NCBI RefSeq assembly: GCF_000002875.2
Contig: NC_009418.2
Span: 1,228,273 to 1,292,272 of the forward strand
DNA length: 64,000 nt
Direction: 5' to 3'
Origin: Leishmania infantum JPCM5
Taxonomy: Eukaryota; Euglenozoa; Kinetoplastea; Trypanosomatida; Trypanosomatidae
Under the pieces are notes generated by a model. The model saw only the letters and a list, made by a program, of their open reading frames with translations, made no database searches and was not told the DNA's origin. Of this stretch, positions 41,399 through 51,424 are shown one piece after another. The first letter of the stretch is position 1. Every line of letters starts with the position of its first letter. The position numbers and the translations under genes are program-made.

Positions 41399-41591
41399 CG
41401 GCGAATGAAACACGAAAATCGCGCCCGAGAGAGGGGCACAGGGAACAACCAGAATGAATAGGGAGTCTGGTCACTTTGGTGTGTTGTTGTTGCGCAGTGC
41501 TCAGCCGAGAGGCGTGCTGTCCATGTGCGTCCGCCGCACTCGTTTGTGTGTGTGTGTGTTCGGTGAGCATGTCCTGATGATGTCGGTAGCC

Positions 41592-41960
41592 TCAGCGCGG
41601 CATCAGGGTCCAGTACCCACACACGCTCTGTGGGGTCGCCAACAGGCGGCGCAGGCTGCCCTCGGAGACGACGGACGGAGTCTTCCGTGTCAGCGGACAG
41701 CTTAGTGCGGAAGAGACCTGCGGTCGTGGCCAGGGCTCTACTAGGTCACTACAAATCGTGTGGGCGATTCGGCAAGTATACGCATCCACCTACTTTTTTT
41801 TTTCTGCTTTCGCTGCGTTGCGGTGATGTCGAGCGTAATCCTGGACTGCACGTGTGCCTTGCGCGGTGGGATGGCAATGGGCTGAACGACGCCAGGCAGT
41901 GTTCGTCGGCCCGGCTGCTGGACATGGCCGTGGTGCAACTGAGGTAGGAGAAGTGTGGTT
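41592..41960 (+). mobile_element. Ingi/L1Tc-clade retroposon relic (DIRE/SIDER-like) with 2A-like motif
   Basis: Its 5' part (CGCGGCATCAGGGTCCAGT at about 41597-41615) matches the start of the subfamily A repeats, and CGCTCTGTGGGG matches subfamily B. About 180 bp further on, one frame reads a Leu-rich stretch and GDVERNPGL (about 41823-41849), the hallmark of the 2A sequence at the N-terminus of ingi and L1Tc proteins. It is followed by RWDGNGLNDARQ, which resembles the WNxNGL start of their AP-endonuclease domain. The residue after NPG is Leu instead of Pro, so 2A activity is not expected, and the frame ends after about 35 residues: a dead fragment. Confidence 0.6.
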
Positions 41961-42440
41961 GTGTGTGCGTCTATTTGCGCACTTGTGTGGAGGAGGAGGA
42001 TGTCGAACGAAAAAATGAAAGAACCGTTGTCGCCCTCGCATGATGAATGCCGCTGCTGCTCTGAGAGACACCTATCGTCGTGTGCCCCTCCTTGTCCAAG
42101 GAGGACATCACTCATGCCGTTGTCTTCATGGCCATGCATGGGTGGTAATTGCTGATAGAATCTCTCCGCAGAGCATGCACACGCGCACAGGAGGGTCAAC
42201 CGCTAGGGCGAAGTTCGTGACACGTGCTCTGCAACTCGTTACTCCTCTTCGACCCCCCCCCTTACACCCCTCACACTTCCCACTGACTGCCTTGTTTGCA
42301 TGCCGTGGTGTGAAAGAGAACCAGTCTCCTGTCCCTCTCTGAATGCACCCCTGCCTCCTCTCACCTTTCACCCTCGCCCCGCCCGCAGCTGTTCAGAGGA
42401 GATTAATCGGCAAACGCAGACGTATCTCAGCGAAAAGCAA

Positions 42441-42479
42441 CTCCATTTCTCTCTGCTCCCCAGTTTACCTTCTCTCCAG
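42441..42479 (+). promoter_or_regulatory. Candidate trans-splice acceptor for pyruvate decarboxylase
   Basis: C/T-rich tract with AG at 42462-42463 and 42478-42479, about 135-150 nt before ATG 42614. Confidence 0.5.
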
Positions 42480-42613
42480 CACACGCGCACGCACGCAGTG
42501 TCCTTTGCAGCGTCGCATCCGCCACCGAAACTTTCCGTCGTCTGAAATCAGCCACCTCTTTTCGTTGGGCGTTGCATACTCCACTGCTCCTTTGCCGCCT
42601 CAACACTGCGCCA

Positions 42614-44365
42614 ATGCCGTTCAACGGATACACGGTTGGCTGCCACCTGCTGGACCGCCTTGTGGAGGCGGGATGTGACCACCTCTTCGGCGTCCCGGGC
42701 GACTTTAATCTGCGCTTCCTCGATGATGTCATGGCTCACCCACGCATGAAGTGGGTTGGTACGGCCAACGAGCTGAACGCAGCCTACGCGGCTGACGGCT
42801 ACGCGCGTCAGCGCGGCCTGGGTGCCGTCACTACGACCTACGGCGTCGGCGAGCTTTCCGCGCTGAACGGAATCGCTGGCAGCTTTGCCGAGAGCGTGCC
42901 GGTCATTCACATTGCCGGAGCCACCTCCACGAAGAGCCAAGGAAACCGCGAACTGCTGCATCACTCACTCGGCGACGGCAGCCACATGCACTTCCTAAAC
43001 ATCAGTGCCGAGGTTTGCTGCATTGCGGTGATGCTGACGCCGGAGAACTGCCTGACAGAGATCGACCGTGTCATCACGGAGGTGCTTTACCAAAAGAAGC
43101 CGGGCTACATTGCGTTACCGATGAATGTGGCGGAGATGATCGTGCCGCCGCCGCCGGCGAAGCTGATGCGCCGTCTGCCGGAGGTGTCCCTTGAATCGGT
43201 GAGCGCATTCAAGCACACCGTAGCGTCCCGCCTGCACAGCGCCCGCAGCCCGGCGGTGCTGACAGGGCACTTGATCCACCGTCACCAGTGCGGTCCGCAG
43301 GTGAACCACTTCCTCGAGAACGTCCACATCCCGTACGCCCCCGCCGTCCTCGGCAAGGGCGCCGTAAATGAACACCTGGAGAACTACGTCGGCACCTACA
43401 TCGCCGGTGATGAGCCGTGCCCTGCGAAGTCCGTCATTGAAAGCGCCGACGTGTGCATCTCGATTGGCGTCCAGTTTGTCGACACCGTCACCTCGATCTT
43501 CCGTCACAAGATCGACCCTCTCAAAATGATCGACATACAGCCCTTTTTCGCCAAGGTCGGGGATCAGGTCTTCTACCAGGTACCAATGGAGATGGCCGTA
43601 AAGGCGGTCGAAGAAGTCGCGATGGAATGCCACACGAACTGGAGCACCGAGTACCCGGAGCCGGAGGGACTACGTTACCCGGAAAGCCCTGACACCTTTG
43701 ACCTCTCCCATGTTTGGCAAGAGATTAGCAACGGCCTGCAGCCCAACGACGTTCTCCTGGTGGACATCGGCACGTCCTCTTTTACGTCCGCGTTGCTTCG
43801 CTTGCCGCAGGGTTGCGACATGCTTTGCCAGCAGATGTGGGCCTCCATCGGCTACACCCTCCCCGCCGCCATTGGAGCGCAGATCGCGGACGAAAGTCGC
43901 AGCGTCGTGTGCGTCTTGGGCGATGGTGCCGCGCAAATGACGGTGCAGGAGCTCGGCTCGGCGGCGCGCTACAAGCTCAAGCCTAAATATATCCTTATCA
44001 ACAATGACGGCTACACCATCGAGCGCTACATACGCGGCTGGGACTCGTCGTACAACGACATCTCCGTGTGGAACTGGACAGGCTTGGCGCGCAACTTCTG
44101 CAAGGGCGTTGAGCCGCGCACGTGTGTCGTGAACTCTGTCGGCGGTGTAGAAGCGGTGCTTCGCGAGAAGCAGGACAACATGGTATTTGTTGAAGTGCTT
44201 GTCGGTAAATATGAGGGCCCTCTGCGCTCTTCAGTGCCGCTTCCGCGCAAGCCAGCAAGCAAGGAGAGGGAGGCACTCGATTTTCAAAGAAGAGAGAGTA
44301 AAAGTGAAGGGAGTGGTGTGGACGCTGAGACGATGATGATGGCATCAAAGACGCTATTGACTTGA
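42614..44365 (+). CDS. Pyruvate / indolepyruvate decarboxylase (thiamine-diphosphate enzyme)
   Basis: This encodes 583 aa from ATG 42614, close to the length of yeast and bacterial pyruvate decarboxylases. Key residues are present: the activating Glu in TANELNAAYAADGYAR (Glu53), the catalytic His pair in ELLHHSLGDGS (His116/117), and the ThDP/Mg motif GDGAAQMTVQE (from Gly436) through NNDGYT (Asn463/Asn464). It should decarboxylate a 2-keto acid such as pyruvate or indolepyruvate to an aldehyde. The last 35 residues are a polar extension absent from typical enzymes; there is no peroxisomal/glycosomal C-terminal tripeptide. The gene family is known in Leishmania but patchy among eukaryotes, so acquisition by transfer is a reasonable idea, not shown here. 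Substrate preference cannot be read from sequence. Confidence 0.95.
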   Translation: MPFNGYTVGCHLLDRLVEAGCDHLFGVPGDFNLRFLDDVMAHPRMKWVGTANELNAAYAADGYARQRGLGAVTTTYGVGELSALNGIAGSFAESVPVIHIAGATSTKSQGNRELLHHSLGDGSHMHFLNISAEVCCIAVMLTPENCLTEIDRVITEVLYQKKPGYIALPMNVAEMIVPPPPAKLMRRLPEVSLESVSAFKHTVASRLHSARSPAVLTGHLIHRHQCGPQVNHFLENVHIPYAPAVLGKGAVNEHLENYVGTYIAGDEPCPAKSVIESADVCISIGVQFVDTVTSIFRHKIDPLKMIDIQPFFAKVGDQVFYQVPMEMAVKAVEEVAMECHTNWSTEYPEPEGLRYPESPDTFDLSHVWQEISNGLQPNDVLLVDIGTSSFTSALLRLPQGCDMLCQQMWASIGYTLPAAIGAQIADESRSVVCVLGDGAAQMTVQELGSAARYKLKPKYILINNDGYTIERYIRGWDSSYNDISVWNWTGLARNFCKGVEPRTCVVNSVGGVEAVLREKQDNMVFVEVLVGKYEGPLRSSVPLPRKPASKEREALDFQRRESKSEGSGVDAETMMMASKTLLT

Positions 44366-45682
44366 AGAGTATTCTGTGCGTACCCGTTAAGGTGGCTCAG
44401 TGCCTCTCCACAGATGAGGCTCCACGAAACCACCCTAAGAGTCCCCCTCCTCCAGTATTCCTGCCTTTATTGCTAAACATGCTGACGTGTCACCAACGTA
44501 AGACTGTTCTCTTTTTCTTTCTGCCGGCATTCAAAGGCCCGAGGTCTTTTTCTTTCCGCTTGTCATCTTCTTTCCCTTTCTCCTCTCTCCCTCCCCCTTC
44601 TTTGTTGAGTGAATGTGAGCTGCGTGTGTGTGGCGGCTTCTGTGTGTTGGCTGTGGTTCATTCTTGAGCTGCAATCGGCGCCAGCGTTGTCTGCACTGGG
44701 TTGGGGGGAGCGTGGGCCGTGGCTTCGTAACGTGGCTCTGCAGTGACCCACGTAATACCGCCGCCATAGATGCATCTTTCCACCTCAGCATGCTCTTCCG
44801 TGGCTCTGGCTACTTTGATCTGCTGTCATGCTCAGCTCATCTCCCCTTCTCGGCCGTTGCTTAATGCTGACACAATCAGGCACGCACGCATGCACGTACG
44901 CCACAGATCACAGAAAGAAGCAGGTGCAAAAACAGGTTGCTCTCTTCATTCCTCTCTTACCGCCGCCATCACCCTCACCATTTCGACATTGCACGTAGCG
45001 CTAATTTCTCTATGCGTCCATACATCTTCTTGCTCACCTATGCTGCCGAGCGCAGCCTCCGGCGTTCGCACTCCTCCTTCCTTTGATTCCTTTTCCTGTC
45101 GGTAGAGTGTTTCTGTATGTGCGCGCGTGTGGGTGTGCGAGCGTTCATCGATGTTTGCAGCTGACCGCGTAGACGTCACCTATTCGCTGTTTCTTCTTTT
45201 TTTCTCTTCGCCAACGACGTTGACTGCGTTTGGGTTCATTTTTATTGTTTCACGTTCGCTGTTTCTTTTTCTGAATGCCTTGGCATTATTATTTTTTTTC
45301 GACCCTCTGCCACCCTTCCTCTCTCTCCCCTCCTCTCTCTCCCCCTCCTCCTTTGCTTCACATTATCACTCACTCCTCCTCTTTCTCCGCCGTCTCCACA
45401 ATCACACACGCACACCCCACTTTTTGTGAGCTCGCTGTCGTTAGTCGTGAGGGCTCAGCCGCCTCGCTTGTCGTTTGTTCGTGTTTTGTTTGCTCACTGT
45501 CCCAACCTGCGTGGCTGTCTTTCTGCGGCTTTCTTTTCCGCTGCTGCTTTTGTCCGTTCTTCTCCTCCTTTGTTCTTGCCCCATCTCCCTCCTTTCCGTT
45601 TTCATCAGCGAGGCGCTTTCGCGGAGATTTTTGTCTGTTTTACATTTCTTGATGTACTCGTGCTTACCGTATTGATCTGGAC

Positions 45683-46204
45683 GCCCCGAAGACGGAGGGT
45701 GGGGTGGGGTGGGGAAGTAGTTTGGCACACACCTCGGTGTGTGCGGTGCCAGGGATCAGTGACCGCTCTGTGGGGAAATCCTGGCAGCCCCTCCTCCTCC
45801 TATCTCCGCGAATGCCGAACTACCTCCGGTAGTGGCAAGATCAAGTACCCGCAACGTAGGGAAGTCAGTGCGATGTATTTGCTATTCATGCCAGCGGGCA
45901 GGTCCTGGATGGGCGTGGCGTCGGAGCGACGCGCGACCGTGAACAGGGTTGTGCCATCCATATAGTAGGCAGGGTGTCAGCGTGACTCAAACGTGGCCCA
46001 ACCGTCCCTCGCACTGCCTGCGGGGCGGGGTGTGGGTGGGTAGGGTTTGAGGTAGGGGTCGTGCTCCGATGACTGCGTCGGTGCATTGCTGGAGCGCGCG
46101 TCTGCACGACTGCTTCGCACCACGCGAGGTACCCCTGTGGCAGGCAGGCCAGGAGTTGCTCGGGTGGCGCATGACCTCATGTTGTACGGCCGAGCGTTGG
46201 ACAC
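45683..46204 (+). mobile_element. SIDER-like retroposon, subfamily B, copy 1 (522 bp)
   Basis: It starts GCCCCGAAGACGGAGGG and ends TTGGACAC. The copy at 57794-58315 has the same length and only about three base differences. The core (TGCCGAACTACCTCCGGTAG on) is clearly related to subfamily A, but B has about 95 bp near its middle that A lacks. A G-run GGGTGGGGTGGGGTGGGG and an 8-bp hairpin with loop CTCG (45725-45744) lie near the 5' end. Confidence 0.75.
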
Positions 46205-48184
46205 TGAAATAGCAAGGAGTTGCTGCTGCGGCGGTCGTGTTTGCGTCTCCCACGTCGGTGTGTACTGTTCTACGAAGAGTAGTGACTCCCCACGGACGCG
46301 ACTCGAGTGGGTGCATGAGCGCTTCCCTTTTCCAAGAAGAGACTATTTCCACTCCTTCTTGCGGGCGTGCCCTCTGCGCGCCAGCCTGAAGGAATAAATG
46401 TTAGGTTCCGTTACGTCCATTTTGTTTTTGTTTTGCTTTCCAGCGCAATAAGCACAGATTTCGACTTATGTGTATACCCAGATCCATGTACGCGGTATGT
46501 CGCCCTTGAGAGCTCTCCGCTGACGGGTACATCTACAGGCAAGACATGCGCATACCCACACGCGTCAACACGAAGAAAAGAGCGATTTCATGCTTCTCTC
46601 GAAGTCCTCCTTGTGCGCATGCATGCATGAGGACGTTTTGAAAAACATTACGTCGGCCTTGCTTTTGGATGCTGTCGTCGCTCCCGCCGAGTGCCGGACT
46701 CGTGCGCGTCTGCTTTTGTGAGTGAACGAGAAAGATCTTCGCACGCGTGGGGTGCTTGTACGTGTGTGTGTGCGTATGTGCCAGAGAGTCGTTGAGTCTG
46801 TGTATCTGTGTCATTGTCTGGATCGTCGAGCCACCGGTATTCGGAGCAGCATTTGCCTTCCTTTTCTTTTGCTCTCCAGTTGCTGTTTTTTCGTTGTTCT
46901 TTTCGAAGGTTGGTGGCAGGAGCGAACGAGGGAGGGACGACGGAAACACGATGTGATGAGGAGGAGCGAGTCAAAGTGCTCGCCACTATTCCGATGGCAT
47001 GCTCCACCAGCCACTTGTCTTTTCCTCGTTTGTCGCTCTCGTAATCATTTTTGGATTTCGGAGAGTCGAGTCATACGCGTGTTGCACCCCTCTCTTCTCC
47101 CCAGCCCCCATTTGGCTGCTTGCCACGGCAGAAATCCCTGGGTGTCGGAAAACGGGTGTGCTCAAGTCTGCCTATCCGTGATTAGCGCTACCCGCTGGCG
47201 GTGTGAGTGCAGCAGAGTTCTCGCGGAGAGCTCTGCCAGCGCTGGAGGTATCGAGAGCTCGAGTGGGGAAAGACCAGTCTGGTGCGCTCTTCCGCGGCAG
47301 TAGGCCATTCGCCACCTACTACGAAGAGTCGGGAGCGTGCATGGAAACTCATCGTGCGTATCTCTTGGCATCATAACCCCTCTCTTTTTTTTTGTATTTC
47401 TATTATTATGGTTGTTATGGATGATTCAGCGTTGGGCATAAATCCGATGTGCCTATGCACATGTTTTGGGTCACTGTCCGTGGATGTCTGTGACACCTGT
47501 GCCTCTCTATCTATATCTCTATCTGTATATATATATATACGTTGACGTTAGCGCAGGAATGCGTACTAGATAATGCGAATGAAACAAAGCGGTACGTCGT
47601 GCACATTGCCATATCGCCTTATTTTTGTTGAGGCAGCGCTGGTGTTCAGTGCTTGAGTGTGACTTGACACATCTGAAGGCGAAAAGCACCCATCCATGTC
47701 AAGAAGTAGCATGCAGCGCCCCCGTCACTTCATTTGCTAGTCATTCTACTCTTTATCGTCAACGGTTTCGCTGCCTTCGTTGCGTCTCCTATAGTTCCTC
47801 TTTCTCCTCCTGTTTACCTTGAGGTGCACCCCAGCCCTTCACGCCTAAAGCTTCGAGTTTGAAAAGAAAGACTGGCTGTCGAGCCAATGGCACACTTCTG
47901 CTATCCTTTTCATGGAGTACGCTGACACTCCTCTCTTCAGCGGAAGGTCTTGGCGCAGTGCGCTCTTGTCTGTGCTTGTCGTCTTCGTCACTGCCGTGTA
48001 GCTGTGCAACATCTTTGGTGCGAGGAAAAACCTATCAGCTGCCTGTATTCGGCGTTCATAGACACAGGTGCAGATTTAGGACGGGGTCTGCCATTCATCT
48101 GTGCGGAGAACGTCATCTATTTCACACACACACACGCATCATCCCCCTTGCAACGCGCATCCTGTCTTTGGGGTGGTTTGTTTT

Positions 48185-48205
48185 CGCTCTTTTTTTCCCC
48201 CCGAG
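48185..48205 (+). promoter_or_regulatory. Candidate trans-splice acceptor for the SNM1-like gene
   Basis: T/C tract with AG at 48204-48205, 112 nt before ATG 48317, the first ATG of the open frame. Confidence 0.5.
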
Positions 48206-48316
48206 TCCAACGATCACGCTGGCGAACATCGACACAGGCGCCGTGGCAGTACGGCGCTGGCCCAAAGGCAGACGCCTACCGATTTCTTGTCCAGCCCGTC
48301 AAACGTGAGCAGTCCT

Positions 48317-50755
48317 ATGCAACCCTCGACGCGTGAGGCAGGTGCTGCAGCGTCCAGCGTCGGCAGAAATGGCACGATGCGAGAGTACTTCAAGTCGAGA
48401 GAGGTGTATCGGGGCTCGCAAGGCATCATTCTGGTTGATGCCTTCCGTTTCGTGTATCATGGGGCACCGCTCACCGACTGGGCGTGTCGAGCACAGCGCC
48501 CCTCGCCCCCCTCCGCTAACGGAGCGGCACCGTCAGGGACGCCGTACTCTGCCACTTCGCCGGTGTCCAATCAAGGTCTTGGACTGGCGTCCACGTCGAG
48601 AGCGGCCCGGGCGCACACCTTCTACTTTCTGAGTCACTTCCACTCCGACCATTACGCGGGCATCACCAATCGCTGGCACAGCGGCACCATCTACTGCAGT
48701 CGCCCAACGGCCACACTTACCCAGTCGCAACTTGGGGTGCCTGCGTCGTGGTTGTTTCCCATGGACCTGGGTCAGACATACATCTTCTCCTTGTCTACCG
48801 GCGTGTGTCTCGCGCGTGTGCCCGAAACGCCGCACCACCCACACGTGCAGGCCCTGCTGAGTCCACCGGCAGCATCCTCGAAAGGGCAGGCACAAGAAAA
48901 GACTGTCGACGGTATGTTTGTGGTGCGCCTGATTCCGGCGAACCACTGCCCAGGTGCGGTGATGTTTCTCTTCGTGTCACCAGTTTTTGGGACCGTGCTA
49001 CACACGGGCGACTTTCGCTTCAACGGCTCGCGGGAGACCTGGGAGCAGTTCGTGCGGTCCTCCAACGGGAGGCAGACGTACGTGCCGCCGTTGTCGTGCC
49101 TGATAAAACGAGGAGAGGAGCAGCATGCATCGACAGCGGCGCCGCCCGCTCCGGCTTATGAGCAGTTCATCGCGGATGACGAGGCGCTGCGGGACGTGGC
49201 GCAGCGGCAGCTCCTCGATGTCCTTCTCCTAGACAACACCTTCTGTGCGCCAGCGTACAAGTTTCCCTCTCAATGGGAGGTGACGCAGAGGGTGATCGAG
49301 GTACTTCGGTCCCTCTTCCACCGCGCCGCATGCCGCGCAGGAGTCGCGGTGCATTCGGCCGGGCATCCGCAGCATCGACAAGTGCGTTGCGCTGTCTTGA
49401 TTGGGTGCTACACAATCGGGAAGGAGCGTGTCGCATTGGCGCTGAGGGACGCCTTCCCTCTTGTAAGGTCATCTGAGCAGAGCCGCGCAAGAGACTCCCT
49501 AAAAGGGTCTCAGCATCACGCCAACGCCGCAGAGCCTGCATCGTGGCGGATTCATGTCTCGCCAAGTCGGTACGCCCTGCTGTCCTCAATAGGGTTCTTC
49601 GAAGAGTGCTTTGAGCCGCTGAAGGCATCCCGCTCGAGCGAGAACGCCGTGACCGCGCGCGACGCGGGCAAAGATGCCTCGACAAGGCCACCGACAGAGA
49701 CGGCTCACGTCGAAGACGTGCCAGTTCTGCTGCCGGTGCTGCTTGGTGAGTGCAATGCACAGGGCGCGCAACGCAAGAGGGTCGCCAGCGGCCTAGCCTG
49801 TAAGCCGGAGGAGACCCGTGCCAGCGCCGCTCCCGCCGTGCGACCGTCATTGGCGGTCGGCCTCGACATGGCGGACGGCGCAGGAAACCAGTCCGCTGCC
49901 GAGGGACGCACGGAGGAGGTGGAGCACCTTCTCAGTGTCTTTCTGGTTCCCATGGCCAGCGTAGGCTACCAAGCAGTGGCTGCGCTGGCGCACGCCGACA
50001 GCCCGGCGGTGGTGGACATCGAAGACGGGCTGGCGCTTAACCTGGACCGCTACGATCAGGTGCTCATCGTGGAGCCGACGGGGTGGTGCAAGCGCTGCGT
50101 GGCGCGAGAGGTGTCGGAGAAACACACTCTTCTCCGTGTGCCATACAGCGAGCACTGCGCCTTTCACGAGCTCCTCGAGTTTGTCGAGTTCGTGAACCCG
50201 GCGCGCGTGGTCCCGACCGTGTCAGAGGAGGGCTTCAAGCAGTACGAGGCACTCTTTGTGGCGAAAGCGCCACGCCTCCGCAGTCGCGTGTCGAATGTTC
50301 AGCCCATCACACGGTTCTTCTCGGTGCTACCGGTGCATCACGCGGAGGCGCCGACTGGCGAAAGGAGGGACGATACGGCAGCCACTGTGGCCTCCTCAGC
50401 TGCGCGTACGGTGCTTGATGGATCCTCAGTGTCCTTGGCAGGAGCGATCCCAGTTGAAGATCCTGCTGTGGATGATGCCCAAACGGCGTCAGCCGCCTCA
50501 GCAGTGGTGCGGAAAAGAGCGCGTGCGCAACTGCACGCCGTGACGGTTGCTGCGCCGACATCGACAGCAACGGCGGTTGCCGCCACGCCGAGCATCACGT
50601 GCACTCTCGAGCGCCTTTTTCAGAAGGTCAAGCGAGACGCAGCGCACAGATCGCCAGAGGGACAGCCTCTGGAAGAGGTGGTGGCGGGCGATGATGATGA
50701 CTGCCAAGTGGTGGGCGTGGTGCAGGCGGTGGTGGAAATCAGCGATGACGACTGA
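48317..50755 (+). CDS. SNM1/PSO2-family DNA cross-link repair nuclease (metallo-beta-lactamase, beta-CASP)
   Basis: This encodes 812 aa from ATG 48317. The metallo-beta-lactamase motif 2 is intact as SHFHSDH (His107, His109, Asp111, His112). Further family features follow: LIPANHCPGAVMFLF, GTVLHTGDFRF, LLLDNTFCAP, the beta-CASP strand VLIGCYTIGKERVA, and a C-terminal DRMBL block with VEPTGW, LRVPYSEHCAF and PARVVPTV. SNM1 enzymes are 5' exonucleases that process interstrand cross-links. Long Ser/Ala/Glu-rich inserts split the domain. The C-terminal 120 residues contain a PIP-like QPITRFF and finish in an acidic tail with VVGVV and VVEISDDD, candidate SUMO-interacting motifs. A nuclear role in DNA repair is expected. 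Confidence 0.92.
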   Translation: MQPSTREAGAAASSVGRNGTMREYFKSREVYRGSQGIILVDAFRFVYHGAPLTDWACRAQRPSPPSANGAAPSGTPYSATSPVSNQGLGLASTSRAARAHTFYFLSHFHSDHYAGITNRWHSGTIYCSRPTATLTQSQLGVPASWLFPMDLGQTYIFSLSTGVCLARVPETPHHPHVQALLSPPAASSKGQAQEKTVDGMFVVRLIPANHCPGAVMFLFVSPVFGTVLHTGDFRFNGSRETWEQFVRSSNGRQTYVPPLSCLIKRGEEQHASTAAPPAPAYEQFIADDEALRDVAQRQLLDVLLLDNTFCAPAYKFPSQWEVTQRVIEVLRSLFHRAACRAGVAVHSAGHPQHRQVRCAVLIGCYTIGKERVALALRDAFPLVRSSEQSRARDSLKGSQHHANAAEPASWRIHVSPSRYALLSSIGFFEECFEPLKASRSSENAVTARDAGKDASTRPPTETAHVEDVPVLLPVLLGECNAQGAQRKRVASGLACKPEETRASAAPAVRPSLAVGLDMADGAGNQSAAEGRTEEVEHLLSVFLVPMASVGYQAVAALAHADSPAVVDIEDGLALNLDRYDQVLIVEPTGWCKRCVAREVSEKHTLLRVPYSEHCAFHELLEFVEFVNPARVVPTVSEEGFKQYEALFVAKAPRLRSRVSNVQPITRFFSVLPVHHAEAPTGERRDDTAATVASSAARTVLDGSSVSLAGAIPVEDPAVDDAQTASAASAVVRKRARAQLHAVTVAAPTSTATAVAATPSITCTLERLFQKVKRDAAHRSPEGQPLEEVVAGDDDDCQVVGVVQAVVEISDDD

Positions 50756-51424
50756 CGAAGTGGCCATGCGGCACCGTTACCGCTTGCCCGACGTCGCGTT
50801 GCTGAGAAAGATTGCCCCTTGATCTTCCATTGCCCTGTCGTACTCCCTCCTCCCCCCCTGCTGAACCACTGCCTGCTCATCTGTAGTCGGTGTATCTGCG
50901 CCAGCACCCACATACACACACCATCGCCTCATCGCCTCACAGGTGCGCAGTGTAGCCTTAGCGGAACAAGAACACAAGCGCGCGGGCGCTCCTCTTATTC
51001 CTTGCACGTGTGTCAGTGTGCGTGCAACTGGCAACAGCTCTCTCTCTCTCTATTAAGCTGTCCACACGTCCCTAGACCAACACGGAAAAGGTGTAGCTGC
51101 TATTTTCACGGATTCGTATGGCGAAGTCCGTCGCGTATTTAATAGCTCCCGACGCTTGCGCACAACCCCCCATCCCTGGTCTGAGCTTCTCTTCCTGCTC
51201 GGTGCTTTCCCTCCCTCCCCGCATCGTCGATGTGACACACGCACCCTCCATCCTACATGCACATGCGCAACAACCAAGCCCACGCCGCCTTCGTCGCATC
51301 ACCTCCGTTCTCCCCTCCCCGCTGTGTACTCGAGTTCTTTTTTTATGCCTTGTACATCTCTAATCGGCGAGTCTCGCTACACAGCACTTGTGTTTCTCTA
51401 TTCTCCTCCGCTTCCCCACGCGTT
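50756..51424. other. Intergenic spacer
   Basis: C/T- and CA-rich. A poly-T run near 51340 followed by C/T-rich sequence could once have been the splice region of the thiolase relic. Confidence 0.5.

Larger units (their letters stand above)
41399..42613. other. Intergenic spacer carrying an old retroposon relic
   Basis: The relic is at about 41592-41960. The rest is C/T-rich; a pyrimidine tract with AG at 42462-42463 and 42478-42479 precedes the decarboxylase gene. Confidence 0.6.
44366..48316. other. Long intergenic spacer with a subfamily B repeat
   Basis: The repeat is at 45683-46204. The rest is C/T-rich with (GT)n and a (TA)n run at about 47526-47540. A frame of 193 codons at 46722-47303 is biased to Cys/Arg/Val and not convincing. 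No other gene is seen. Confidence 0.5.

Noticed and set aside
45760..45800. NPG triplet in subfamily B that recalls a 2A sequence
   Set aside because: One frame gives WGNPGSP, but the preceding DxE residues are missing. The triplet alone is not evidence.
46722..47303. 193-codon frame in the spacer after subfamily B copy 1
   Set aside because: It does not begin with ATG, and its composition reflects C/T- and G/T-rich spacer DNA.
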